From positions 42,651,811 through 42,715,810 of the forward strand of contig JANAVB010005597.1 in NCBI GenBank assembly GCA_029216955.1: a stretch of DNA of 64,000 nucleotides, given 5' to 3'. Position 1 is the stretch's first letter; each line of letters opens with the position of its first letter. This stretch comes from Iris pallida (taxonomy: Eukaryota > Streptophyta > Magnoliopsida > Asparagales > Iridaceae). Below are positions 24,501-38,200 of this stretch, piece by piece. Both the position numbers and the translations under genes were made by a program. The notes under the pieces were generated by a model that saw only the letters and a program-made list of their open reading frames with translations, was not told where the DNA came from and made no database searches.

Positions 24501-26924
24501 CCACTCTCCATTGTCCAGAGCTCGATCAAGCTGACAAGCAACCCTGTTATGAGTTGCTTTGTTGTGCCAAGTTCAGATGAAGCCTGAGCGAGATAATTCC
24601 CGAAGCCCCGCAAGCAGGAGGCATCTCTGGAAATCATAGGGGATAGAATCTGGAACCGGACGACCACCAAGCTTCTCCCCTTGGTGCAGAAGAGCATTGA
24701 AGTCCCCGATCAAGAGAAGAGGGAGGCACGACGAATCAGCAACAGAAGGAAATACAGGAGATGTCGCTCCATAGTGACTCCCGTCTCCTTCTGTCATTGT
24801 GGCCGTAGACCGCCCCCAGCAAGAACCGGAAGCCATCCTTGTTTACGAAGGAGATGGCAATCAACTGCTCCGTCATCAAGATCAAATCACCATCCCAACT
24901 CTTCGAGTTCCAGCGAACCGAAATCCTGGCCATGTCACATAGAGCCAGGTTGTGCAGCTGGGCCCAATGAGAAGGGGTCCGCCGAGTAAGGGTCTTCTCC
25001 CCTTTGATCTTGGATTCTAAAATAACAGAAATGTCACATTTCTCTCTGTGGAGCACCCCACATATCTCTCTCCACCTCCCTATCGAACACGCTCCCCTCA
25101 CATTCCAGGCGATAATGACCATTAATTAATGAGAGGTGGGGTCCCCTGGAAAACTTCCGGATCAGCACCTGGGGAAAGTGCCGCAACCGTCGCTAAAGAG
25201 TCCTCCTCCATCCCAGACGGAACCGCCTGTTGGGGAGCGACCTGAGATAGAACCAACGCCCAGGCAGGGTTGTCAACACACACCGCCTCCTCTCTGTCAG
25301 AAGTATGACCCACCACCATGGAGGGGCCATCCCTCAATATGCCAACAGCGCGTCTCTTCCTACAGTAAACCTGCCCTCCAGACGATCCGCCATCCCCTCG
25401 TGCCTCAATCTCCGACGCCGCCATACCTCTAGTAACTATACTACTCAGCCCCTGGCAAGTGGTCGTCACCCCACTCGTGGGAACCAGCTGAGTAGATACA
25501 ACGAGGCTCAAACCAGCATCACTCACAGGATGAGTAACCTTCCCCTCCAAGACCTCCGTGCCACTATCATCTCTGAGATACATATCGCAGGGAGCCTCTG
25601 GAGCCTCCCTAGGAGGGATAGTAGGCTCCATCGGAGGTCCAACCTCCGAACATGCACTAGCCAGATGCCTGAAGCAGGAACAGCGTGAACAGGTAGGTGG
25701 AACTCATTCATATTCCACCTTCTGGGTAAGCACCTCCCCAGAAGGGATCTCATATTCCACCATCTTCGGAAGCTCCCCCCCTGTCCGAATCTTCACAAAG
25801 ATCCTAGCGTACATCAACCGCGACCGAAAGGCAGTACCGTCATCTGCCTTGATCGGGGTGCCCACCAAGCTGGCCAGCCGCATCAACAAAGGTATGCTCC
25901 AAAACCTGACCGGGAACTCAGGGAAGCGAATCCATACAGGGATGGCATTCAGTACTTTCCTCTCACAACAAAGCTCCGGGGTCTACTCCTTTAGAATGAT
26001 CAATCTGCCATCGAACGTCCAGGGGCCGCCTTGGAGGATCCTAGCGACATCCTCCGCCAGACCGAACTTCACAAAATAGAAGCCGTTCTCGCGGGCATAG
26101 AACTCCATACTCCCCTTAGGCTGCCAGACACGCGCTGCATAACCCCGGATCTGCCCGTAGAAAGGCTTGTTGCCTAATACATACAGGACGATGGTATTCT
26201 CCCAGTATATTGTCACCTTCTGGATCTCCTCTGCAGGAAAGGAGGCCCGGAAACTCCTCCCTGCCTTGATCGGCGGAACATACTCCATCGATGTGGGGGT
26301 TTTCGGCCCTACTGGTTTGCAGATCTCAGCCCAGGACTGTCCAGTAGGCCGAGTGGTCGTCCCGAGATGCCTCGGGGCAACCTTCGGGCGAGGGGTCCCA
26401 GATCCCTGAACATCCAGATCTACCACCTTACTCTTTTCCTTGGCCGCCGCTGTCGCCTTTGGCCGCCAACCCACCAATCTCCCAGCAGACACCCCCGGAC
26501 CCCGGCCAGATGGCCGAGACCCTGACCCGATCTGACGACTATCGGGATGGCGATCCCTAACATGACTCTGTCCGCCTCCCGTCTTCCCCCCTCGCTACAC
26601 GACGGCGCGTAACCGTCGTCCATCCACCTCCCTCCGTTTGGCTCCCCAGAGATCCAGAGCCTGCTCCGAACTCGATGTTCGTAGCAATGGGGCCACCCCG
26701 CAGCGAGTCCGACACCCCCGTCACCGAAAGGAGGCCGCCCGACCCCCCTCCCGTTGAGCCCCCCCCCACCCCCCACCGCCTGGGGGGGGTCTTCGACTGC
26801 CGGGGGGGGTCCACCCGACCCCCTCCCCCCTTGCTCCCGCACCCCCCCCCCCCCCACACCGCCTGGGGGGGCGCCAATGAGCGCGGCTGCGTCGGGGGTC
26901 CGCCCGACCCCCCCGATTGTGCTC

Positions 26925-26966
<42 letters not shown>

Positions 26967-29900
26967 ACCGTCGGGGGGAGCGTCGATCTGCTTCCCCGAG
27001 GCCTGCTCCCCGCCGGCGAGGGGGTCCGGCGGCCTCGGGGGGCTGCCTCGGGGAAACCCTAGCCGGTCGCCCGCTGGATTCGCTCCCATCGTGTTTTATA
27101 TCGTACTTATATATATATATATATTTTTTTTTCGTACTTATATATATATATATATATATATAACATTTGTAACATTTGTTCTTGATAGGTTATCTCTTAC
27201 AATCACAATTATTATCGGAGTCAACGGTATCTTATCTCATATTAGACTTGATTGCGCTCAATCAGCAAATCAAATTGAGATGTACTAATTTTGAGACTAA
27301 ATTGTGGAAAAATAGTATGATCATGACTTAGGACACACTTTTCTTGATTATTATGTGTGTATGCACATGTGTATGCATATGTTTAATGATCTATTTAGTT
27401 ATTTCAGGTAATGATATGGTTTTTGCTATTGTTTTAGTTATTGTAGAGGATTTTGGACATTGGACTGGCTTCTCGGTGTTTGACATTTAGCCTTTTAGTG
27501 AGGATCAATTGCTTAGCTATTAGGGCATCTTTATGTGTGTATGCATGTGTTTAATGATCTATTTAGTTATTTCAGGTAATGATATGGTTATTGCTATTGT
27601 TTTAGTTACTGTAGAGGATTTTGGACATTGAACTGGCTTCTCGGTGTTTGACATTTAGCCTTTTAATGAGCGATTAGGGCATCAATGAGCGATTAGGGCA
27701 TCTTTATGCAATATTTTCTACTAGCTGGTGACCGGTGCCATTGGAAATGTGACCCATGTCTCTGGGACTCTCTCAATATTTTTTTCGAATATTTTATTTT
27801 GCCCGATAAATAAGAATAAACAAAATGTCAACGTAAATACTTTATAAACGAATTAAATCTATAAATGATAATAAGCAAAAAGAACATATATAGTGCAATA
27901 AAAAAAAAGATTAATTAGAATTTTAGTAAGGTTTCGATATGATTTAAAGTTTTAATATTAGAAAGTTGAAAAATAGAAAATCAATAAATTCATCAACTCA
28001 AGGTTGAATTTATCTATGAAATTGTGGGACCAACTATTAATTAATTGCCATAATGATTAAAGAGGGGGAGAAAGAGAGTTAGTTAAATAGAGAGGGGTGG
28101 GACCAATTATTAATTAATTGACAGAATAATTAAACATAGAGGGAGAGAGAGAGAGAGAGTTAATTAAGTAGAGAGACATAGAGTTCTAAACCATTGGATA
28201 TGCTTTGGTGTTTTAATCCCGACCATCCTTTATCTTTATATTTTTTGGCGGAAAGTTTCACTCTTCCTTATTATAGAGATATTTCATCTTTATGTGTATA
28301 ACTTGAAAAAATGCTCGCAATTGTAGCTCCTAACAATGAGTTTTTGCTGATATTTGACTAATCTTGGGGTTCAAAATGTTGCTTGTTTAACTTATTTTTT
28401 ATGATCATCTTAAATTGTGCGTATGTCGTATCAAGAAAGACTAAATGAGAACACAGAATGAAATGAAAGGTTTTGAAATATTCTTTGACTTCAACCTCTC
28501 ATCGCCTTGGACCAATTAATTAATCTTTGCAATAGCCACAAAAGATTGCATTATCTCCTCCAACTCACTGGTATTAATTTATTGTCATACTTTTTTATAT
28601 GCTTAGTCTTGTGTTTTTTTAATGAAGAGGACATTACTTCTCAAATATGCAGATTTTGGGGTGGACATTTGATTGGAAGTACATGGTTAGGGGTCTTGTT
28701 CTTGATAAGAAAAGAGGCAACATATTGAAGGTTAGTTTGGAAATCCCTGACGTTCATATTTGGGGTGTGGATTTCAAGTTCTCACCTTGTATAAATATGT
28801 GAATATGATATGTTATTCTTCCTTCATGTATATGTTTTTGTAGTGTTTATGAGAGTATTTTACTTTTAGCCTCAATATCCGAAGAAGATTACTCTGGGGG
28901 TTTGGGGTTGCTTTTATAGATTTTCATTCAGAAGAAATAAAATAACTACTAGTCAGGCTTTGGCATATTAATTGGTAAAAAGACCTAGCAAATCCATACC
29001 ACACTTTGTTTTACTTAGCTACATGATTTGGCAATTCTCACAGCAAGAAATTTTCTATCCTTCGAGGTGTTTTAAATACTTTGTAGATTTGTTCGTTAGA
29101 CATCTTCGTGGCTAGTGCCATGCTTCATGTTCAAATTTTCTTCAAGCTTTCCCCATTGACTTCATTTATTATGTTCATAACTGCAATCTGCCACTCCTTT
29201 GCTTATGTTTGCTATTAGTTTCCCGTTAAGCAACTAGTGTTAACCTAGCTGACAATCTAAAATGGTGTAATAACTACAGCTATATTAAACTTTGTTTATC
29301 TTTATTTCATAAGTTTAACATGCTATTTTACAGATGCTTTCACTTTTACTTCTCATGAATATTTTAGATGGGATTGTAAGTGTGGGTCTCTATCTTTCAG
29401 ATGGATCGTCACAAGTATGTCAAAGTAGCCCACCATGGCTTTAAGGAGCTACCAAAGGAAGAAAAAAATGCGACTTATGGGAACAAATTGATACGAGATT
29501 CATTTGATGAGCCTGAGTATGCTCTTATTGATACACTTTTCTCTTTAGCTGAAGCGTATCTCTTTGCCCAGCTTGTGGATTTCAGGGATAACCATCCTGG
29601 AAAGTTTTCTTCTGATTTTGAGTACGTGCCTCTGATCCATGGACCTTTATGGTATTAAGATGTAGCATGTGTTGATACATGACAATGAAACCGTAGTTCA
29701 AATTGTACCAGCACCGACGGATGAGATAACCTTCGCTTCTTTATTTGTTGACATGCCAGCCAGTCAATTATTTGATTGTCTTCTCTATTTTTTATTAAAT
29801 AGATTGGTAGGAGAACCTATATAAAATGTTTTCTTTGTCGTTCAATAATCACTGAATTTATCAAACCACCTCAGGCCACATGCTTTATCTTGTCTGGAAT

Positions 29901-32243
29901 GTGTGAAATGACATTGTAGGGTGACAAAAGTAAGGGAATTAAGGGGTAACAGGATTGGAGGATTTGCTACGTGCTATCAAAGAAGAAAACAAGGCAGCTT
30001 AAGACGAAAGGGAAAGCCCTTTATCGACTCTCAATTCGTTTGTTAGTTTGCCTAAAATAGAGAATGAAAGCATGAGATCCTCCTAATGACAAATGCCAAG
30101 AGGTAAGGACTCTCGACCCTGAATTTTATAATATTAATCTTGAGCTAATCCAAATAGTGATTCTGTTGCAAAATACAGTGGCAACTATTCCATACCTAAT
30201 GATGCAAATGGAATCAAGAGGTTTGAAAAATAAATAGAGACTTTTAATACTTGTAGTACAACAAATTGATGCCAATCTAAATTGTAAATTATTATGCCTT
30301 ACCATGGAGGAATATGTAATTCGATCACTTGGATCATCCAAATTATTTGTTACTGTAGCCTCAAAAGAGTCAAAACCTGCAGAGTGGATATCATGGACTT
30401 CCTGCTATTGGAAGTGATTTTGCATGTACACTCCTCTAGAGGTTCATTTCCGTGCCTATCCAGCATCTACTTTTTTGACACTCATGTTGAATACGGCCCA
30501 CACATGCCTAGGTTCCACAAGGGCCGAAGGCATGGCTGAAAGTGGTTTTCTATATTGTGCGAATGCAGACTATTTTTGATAGGTACGTAAGTAGTCACCT
30601 ACATTGGATGCATATAGACACGGATAAAGAATGGACCCGATACGAATACATATACCATTTTCCCGTGTCAGTACAACGTAGGTGGTTCGGCATGGTCGTG
30701 ACCATGCAACACATAGTTGATATATTCTTGAGTAACATTTATTTTGAAATAGGTCCTTCCTAGAGCTTTTTGAAACCTAGTTACCTAGGTAGCAGCAGGT
30801 CTTACATCAATGATTTGAAAACAAACAGAGAAGTACGTTCATGGAGTGGGATACTAAGATGTTTCTGAATAATAAAATTCATAAATTGATAGCCTGATAC
30901 ATGTGAACTTTGATGCAAAAGTTAACGTGTTTAGATTTAGGTACCAACTTAACATTTTAAGGTAGATATCTAATGCCATTTTTGTAAAAAGGTGATGGCC
31001 CTTAATTAAAGAAAAAGAAGCAACTAAGTGACTAACCAGCCCCCAACATTTGGGATGGCTCCCTTTGTATCCAACTCTCCTTGTGCAGCAATTTGGAAGA
31101 AAGGTGATTATTTTAATGTGTCAAAGATGCAGTGAACTTTAATATCTGCATATCCAATAATGCTGATTGTTGTTGAGTAGTTAAAACTTAAAACCTGCAT
31201 GTCGTCGAACATTTAAAGATGGTGGCAGTAGTCATTTGTGGTGATCTCATGCTATGATATCAAGGAACTTGCACCTTGTGCCTTAAACATGATGCAATAC
31301 TCGTATGAAGTTGTTCGAATGGAAAGTTTTCTTAATTTAAATGGACCTAAGTTCTTAAGATAGTCACAATAGATAATGGAGGTACTCCAAGTACACAACC
31401 ATCCAATGTTCTTGGCAATAAATAATTCAGCGATTAAGGAATTTCTAAGATATCATGAAGTATGATCAAGTTGATATCCACTTTTGAAGCATGCCAACTT
31501 GAAGTGCATTGAGATTTCAACTTCTGATGTTCATGAGATTGTATTATGAGGATGGACTATGATACCATACGAAGATGAACTTAGTAAAGAATCTAAAGGT
31601 GAATTGCAATACGAGCAGAAATAGTGTTCAGAATGAGTATTTTATTGGAGGCTGGCTCGATAGAGGATAATGCTAGAGCCTGTATGATGTTCTTGACAAT
31701 CTCAGAGCATTGGTGACTACGAGACTGAGACTGGTGAAAAGTCAATGTCAAGTTCATTTTGAAGGTTTCTCAAAGAGGAATATGGGAAATTCGAGTCGCA
31801 TCTATAGATGATGAAATGTTTACTCTTTAGGATTAATTCTTTCTTCATGTTGGTGAGGTTGAGGAGGATGTTGTTAATAGAATTGAAGTAAAGCAAGTAT
31901 GTTGAAATGGAGTCATGGTAACATGCTTTATGACCATAGAATATGCCCTTGAAATTGATAGATAATTTATATATGATCACTATAAGACTAGCCATGCTTC
32001 ATGGGCTGGAACGTGGGGATTAAGAGACATGTCTAAAATGAGTTACTGAGATTGATGTGCGCTTGTATTTTAAAAGATGGAATAAGAACGATTCCGTTGT
32101 GGGAAGTTGGAGATAATCCCAACCAAGAATAAGTTAAGATAATATGCTTTGAGGTGATCTGAAAATGTTGCTGTGGTCTGGAATTGTGCAATAAAGACCA
32201 AGGGCGCACCACTTGAGCGGAGTGCTAGGGTAAAATATATATG

Positions 32244-32280
<37 letters not shown>

Positions 32281-35200
32281 CACTTATGTCTGTTTCATCA
32301 GGAAGCTGTGTGATCACTTGACAAATCATTTATGGGTTAGACAGTTGGGAAGTCAGTGAACTGGAATAATTTATATGGTAGAAAAGAATTCTTTAGTCTA
32401 ACTTACTTCACTTGTCGTTGCTTTAGCTGATGCGCTGCACAAATTTTCAGAAAATCAATTTTGTGTTAGAACGTGATCGAACATTTTTTCTGCTAAATGT
32501 AAGGTAAATCTGTTTCTGTGTTTGAGATGGTACTTGTTTTATTGGTGAATTTAAGTCTGAATCCTTTGTACTCGTCTATAATATAACAGTTAACTTGAAT
32601 TTTATGGGAAAATGTGTTTCAAATTTATACAGTGCTATTTTGGCTCGGAGAGTGCCTAAAATGGAATGCATTTCCTTTGCGCAAATGTTATCTTCTGTCT
32701 ACTTACTTAGTTGCATGAGTTTAACTTATGCAACTAAGAAGATCAATTCCCTATTGATTGAACAGTTTTTATGCTAGATGTAAGGTAAATCTGTTTCTGT
32801 ATTTGAGATGGTACTTGTTTTATTGGTGAATTTGATCAAGTCTGAATCCTTTGTACTCGTCTATAATATAACAGTTAGAAACTTGAATTTTATGGGCAAA
32901 TATGTTTCAAATTTATACAGTGATATTTTGGCTCGGAGAGTGCCTACAAATGGAATGCATTTCCAAATGCTATCTTCTTTCGTCTACTTAGTTGCATGAG
33001 TTTAATTTAATGCTATCTTCTTTCGTCTACTTAGTTGCATGAGTTTAATTTATGCAACTAATAATATCAATTCCCTATTGATCAAATGGTTTTTCAGCTA
33101 GATGTAAGGTAAATCTGTTTCTGTAGTTGAGATGGTACTTGTTTTATTGGTGAATTTGATCAAGTCTGAATCCTTTGTATCTATAATTTAACAGTTAGAA
33201 ACTTGATTTTATGGGAAAATGTGTTTCAAATTTATACAGTTCTAGTTTGGCTCGGAGAGTGCCTAAAAATGGAATGCATTTCCTTTGAGCAAATGTTATC
33301 TTCTCTCGTCTACTTAGTTGCATGAGTTTAATTTATGCAACTAATAAGATCAATTCCCTATTCCCAACATCTAGTTTTCTATTGCAAGCCCCTCTTATCA
33401 GTAATTTCCTTGGTAGAAATTTAGAAGTGACTCATAGGATGACTAGTGATAAGATTGCTCAGTGTAATTCTAATCCCTTCTTAATTTATAGTTGTTCTAG
33501 ATAGATGATCCTTCCTAACCAGAAAGGGTTAATATGATGACGATTGCTCTTGAATTTAGTGACTTCTGTTTTCAACTTCATTTGATTTTTCCAACTAAAA
33601 GTTATAATTTTGTGTGCATTGCAGTTATGGTCGAATGTATAGAGATGTAAGGGCTGCAGTTGACCTATGCCATCGTGATGGAACTTTAAAGGAGATGGTT
33701 GCAAAGAATCCTGGGAAGTAAGTAACGATTGAATGCTACTATCTTTCCAAAAAATGTTCAGATATAGCAAAGTCTGCCCCAAATTTTTTGAATAAAGGCT
33801 TTGTTGTATGTAGCAAAGCCGATTCTTCTGTTTATATCTGCTACTCTATTATTCATATAATATCTTGAGTTTTATTCGTAGCTTTTTAGTATTGGTGCAT
33901 AAAAGTTTTCTGAATTTTAACTAACAGATGACAATTCCATTTTGTGCTGGATAGTTTGAAACATCCATATTTTGTTTTCCCTTTCTAGATACTTCAGTTT
34001 GTTGGTTAAGTTCTTGTGATTTTATTTTTTTAATGGTCTCCACCTTTTGATATGAGTGCTTAATGGTGTTCAAGGTGTTGATATTCATTTATAGATACTG
34101 TTGGAATAGTACAAATATTAATCTTCAACCCTCACCAACACTTTAGACTTTTGGTGGTGGGAGATGTCACGCCCCGATCCCGCTAGGGTCGTTCGTCCTC
34201 GCTTGGATCCCTGCGGGATCGTTCGTTCTCGCTAAGGCGTGATGTCGTGCAAGCCTAAGTTGCGCTTGCACAAGGCCAGTACCTGCACAAAACTAGACAA
34301 AGCAAAACACACGCACACAACATTTATAAGCCAACATTGGAGAGAGCTTTGAAATGGAAATAGTTCTTTTATTGATAAACTTGATAGGAAATGCAAGTAC
34401 AAAGCTTTGCAAACTAAGATTGCCTTATTTTGGCTACATGATTCTCTTTAAAACTCTCTTTTGAAAATAGTCGCAATGCCCATACATGATATCCCTTTAT
34501 TACATGCTTGAAATGTAAAGACACCTTCAAATGAAAAGAAACTTGCGACTGGACTGAAAATGTAAGATAGTTTCGAGACAATCCACAACTCTACTGGGCT
34601 AGATGAGCTTTAGTGCCTCACTTGAAATCTCCGTCTCCTTTGCTTTCTGAAAAGGATGCCCACAATGTGGGTCAGCACACATCATGTACTGGCGAGCGGC
34701 TTTCGCCGAAACTCACAAATATCTGCACTAAGTCAACATGTGTAGCTACATATTTACTAGTGATCTTTCTACTTGCCTAGGTTTTTTTTAACAATTCATA
34801 AGAAACATGACAGTAGAATCATTTCATAACATTCTTACCCATCGCCGACAGTCATCCCTGCACAAGACATATATAGCGGTATATTGTTTAACTCTGCATC
34901 TCTTGTTAGGTTACAATTCATAAGAAACATGACAATAGAATCATTTCGTAACATTCTTACCCATCGCCGACAGTCATCCCTGCACAAGACATGTTAGCAC
35001 AATTTGTATATGATATAGCGGTATATTGTTTAACTCTGCATCTCTTGTTAGGTTACAATTCATAAGAAACATGACAGTAGAATCATTTCATAACATTCTT
35101 ACCCATCGCTGACAGTCATCCCTGCACAAGACATGTTAGCACAATTTGCATATGATATAACGGTATATTGTTTAACTCTGCATCTCTTGTTAGGTTGCGA

Positions 35201-38200
35201 TGCACTCTGATTTCATAAATGCACCTAACTATATGTTGGTCCACGGATCGTTTTCCGTGATTAGCCGCTGTGACACATGGGTTCAGCTCGTCGATATTTG
35301 GACTTGATGCAATATCCAAGGTTTCTTGTACCTCGAAATGTCTAGACAATCTCCCCCAGGCCGAGTGCCCCCAGAACCGTCCGAGAGATCTAGTTTCCTT
35401 GTGCACAAGTTGTCCAGGACCTATGCATACTCTGTAAGGCGACTGTTATGCAACACATGTATTTATGCTTTGCTTTTGTTTATAACAGAGCTATAGCTCC
35501 TAGCTTTGGGAGCTGTGGCAACGTGTACAAGTCCGTCTGTACACATCTAAACATTTGAAGCATATTCATAGGCAACAAATATTATTCATATGGAAACAGA
35601 TGAAGCAGCAACATATAATCCAGCATATGATTCAATTCATTATCTTCTCTTTATCTTTTGTTATTGTGGTATCGTTGATCGTAGGGACAAGGCAAGAGAG
35701 TGGACTAGAGATTATTTTTGTTAGGACGTACAAATAAATGCAAGCTCGGTTAGAATAACTCACCAAGATGAATCTTAGTTGAGAGAAGGAGGGACTTTAC
35801 GCCCCGTTCACAAACAGTTCACGCGCTCTACATTGGCACCAACAGTTGATTAGCATACTTCGGTCTCTTTCTCTCAAGATTCGGAATGAATGCGAAATGC
35901 GATGAAAGCGAACAATGAAAACCAATCATCGAAAACCAACACGAAAATTCATCAAAATCAAGCAGCGAAAGGAAACATCCAACAAAACTCTTGGATTCAT
36001 TTCAATAGAAGCCAATCCATCAATTGGAAAGGTTCGTTGCATTTCATCTGTGATCAATCGATACCGGCAAAGATTTTCCCAAATATTCAGTTCAAGAATG
36101 AGTCAACAAGCCTCGGGTATTACATAGTGGACCGCGAGGAGCGGGGCACTACAGGAGAGACTTTAACATGGTATTAGAGTAGTCCACATTCAAATCTTCT
36201 CTAGCGCACATTTTAAGTGGTTTTAAAAATAATTATACTGCTGCGTGAATCCAACTCCCGGCTCATGTAATCGGCCTTCAACCTGCGGGAGCTTGTTAGA
36301 ATATTATAAATAATAACCCTTAACCCTCACCAATACTCTAGAGTTTTGGTGTAGTTACAAGGACTTTAACATAGACTAATTTTGCAAACCTACACTCTAC
36401 TAGCTTTCGGCATCTTCCTTTACATTATTACTAGATGCCATAGCTTCATTAGTAATAATACAATGTTTAAATGAATATTCGTGGGAAGAAAGAAAGTTGA
36501 ATTATGTGAATGATCGTCAAGTCTGTTTACTCTACTATTTCAACCATAACTGTATAGAGTATGCAGACTCATACTAAGATATGACACTGCAGTTGGAGTT
36601 GCTATATATTATGCAAATATTTACTCGATATAGGCGCAGGTGTACACATAAATGAAGAACAAACAACACAACATGTGGATGGATGGAACCTTTACGCCAT
36701 ATGCATGACGAAGCCAGTACCTACACAATATCATTGCACCCTTCCTCAAACTCAACCCAGAACTTAACTAAATTTTACCCATAAAAAGGTTGATTGTGAC
36801 CGGTAGTTCCATTGCCAGGAATTAGGTTTATTGAGTCATTGACTGACAAAGGCTGTAAACTGGTATATATGTATTAGTGTGGTGAAGAAATGCTACCTGA
36901 TGAATTGCCATGAGAAAAAGGGAGCAGGAGCAAAAAGCTGCTACGTCATTGATGTTTACAGTTTTGTACAGTGTTGAAATAGGTTTGTGAGGCAGCTGAT
37001 ATGGAACTGATTGGCAATTAAAGCGAGAGCCAATATAAGACAGGTAACCAAGGAAGCACCATAAGTCCAAACTAGCATGAACAGTGTGTTAATCATTGAG
37101 ATAAGTGGAAACAACTTACCGCAATAGTGAACACTAACGGTAGCAAGGTAGGTGGTTTTAGTTAGGATCAGTTGGTTGGCTAACAAAGTGATGCAGTGAC
37201 ATACAACTAGGAGGAGCTGACAGTTCATGGTTTAAACCTTAGACCCATCACTAATCCTAAACCCTGCCTGATTTGGCGAATACTTATTTAGATATAAAGC
37301 ATTTTTTACTGATTTGACAGTTTATTTGCAAAAATGCTTTCAGTCAACATGGTCGAAGGCTCCTACTTAGGCAAGAATAAGCCAAATTTGTGGAAATTTC
37401 GTATTCATTTCAGCTGTAAGTTGAACTTCGAAAATTTCAATTCTGAAATAGGGTTTTGCCTCTTTATGCCTTGAAGAGATATAGTTGGAGGAAATTCTGT
37501 CATTGGGTTGAAAGGGCTTTATTCTTGGTAATCTGTCTCTAGACACCAATTTCTTTTCCCCATGTCCTCTTCCAACTGCACTTCCTACTTCACTGCAAGC
37601 ATAATCTGAAGACTAAAAGATAAAGAGAATAATCTGATATTGGGAAACAAAGAGCTACCTTTTCTGATATCGAGTCACGGGAACAAACTTCTCCATATAT
37701 ATGGGGGTATGGCTGCGTATATCTTGACCCCTCCCAAGACCCTGCATGGCACTGGGTTACCCTATTTCTTTTTATCTGGACGTCTTTTTCTTGCTATATT
37801 AGCTCTGAGTTTGTTTGTCTTGAGCAATTTGGGTACAATCTAGGATGTTTTCTTCCTATTATTTATATATTTCTTTTAGATCTTGGAAATTTTTTCAAGG
37901 GATTTTTGTGATGCAGCTCCAAGTTCTAAAATCTTTCTGAATTGCACACAGTTTCTCTCCTATAGATAAAGAGGGTTTTGCTCTTCTATCTACTAATGGA
38001 TGGTACCTGTAGTGCGATGATATGCACAGCTAGCAGCTTGCTCTTAAATATTTAAGTGGTGGTGTCTACTTGATTATTTCATACACCCTTGTGTTTCTCT
38101 ACAACACAATAACAAATGTTATGAAATAAGAAGTTTGTCCTGCAATATCATCAAAAGACTGTTTGATAATTGATTGACAACTAGAAAATCCTGAGTATGA

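Larger units (their letters stand above)
21514..27102 (-). mobile_element. Near-full-length LINE, copy 1 (L1 clade)
   Basis: A minus-strand non-LTR retrotransposon of about 5.6 kb. The 3' end (AAATTTACCTTTTTCC then about 20 A) is at 21514-21545. ORF2 covers endonuclease, RT and zf-RVT, ORF1 carries DUF4283 and a zinc knuckle, and the G-rich 5' leader reaches about 27100. Both ends touch (TA)n tracts (21459-21513 and 27103-27162), so a target duplication cannot be separated from the repeats. Copies 2-4 of the same family lie at 57555, 58697 and 62583. Confidence 0.9.
34099..36371 (+). mobile_element. TRIM (miniature LTR element), split by a solo LTR
   Basis: The left LTR is 34099-34164 plus 36159-36168 (76 bp together) and the right LTR is 36294-36371 (78 bp). 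Both start TGTTRGAATA and end CTTTAACA, and share AACCCTCACCAA. A primer-site-like TGGTATTAGAG follows the left LTR at 36169. The interior is only about 125 bp with no coding capacity. Without the insertion the element is about 279 bp, in the range of TRIM/SMART elements. No clean target duplication is seen (GATAC against TAGAC). Confidence 0.75.

Noticed and set aside
26420..27288. Long Gly-rich and Pro-rich frames on both strands
   Set aside because: Translations of C/G homopolymers in the LINE leader.
31000..32230. Possible decayed pol-like sequence in intron 3
   Set aside because: No motif or end structure could be supported.
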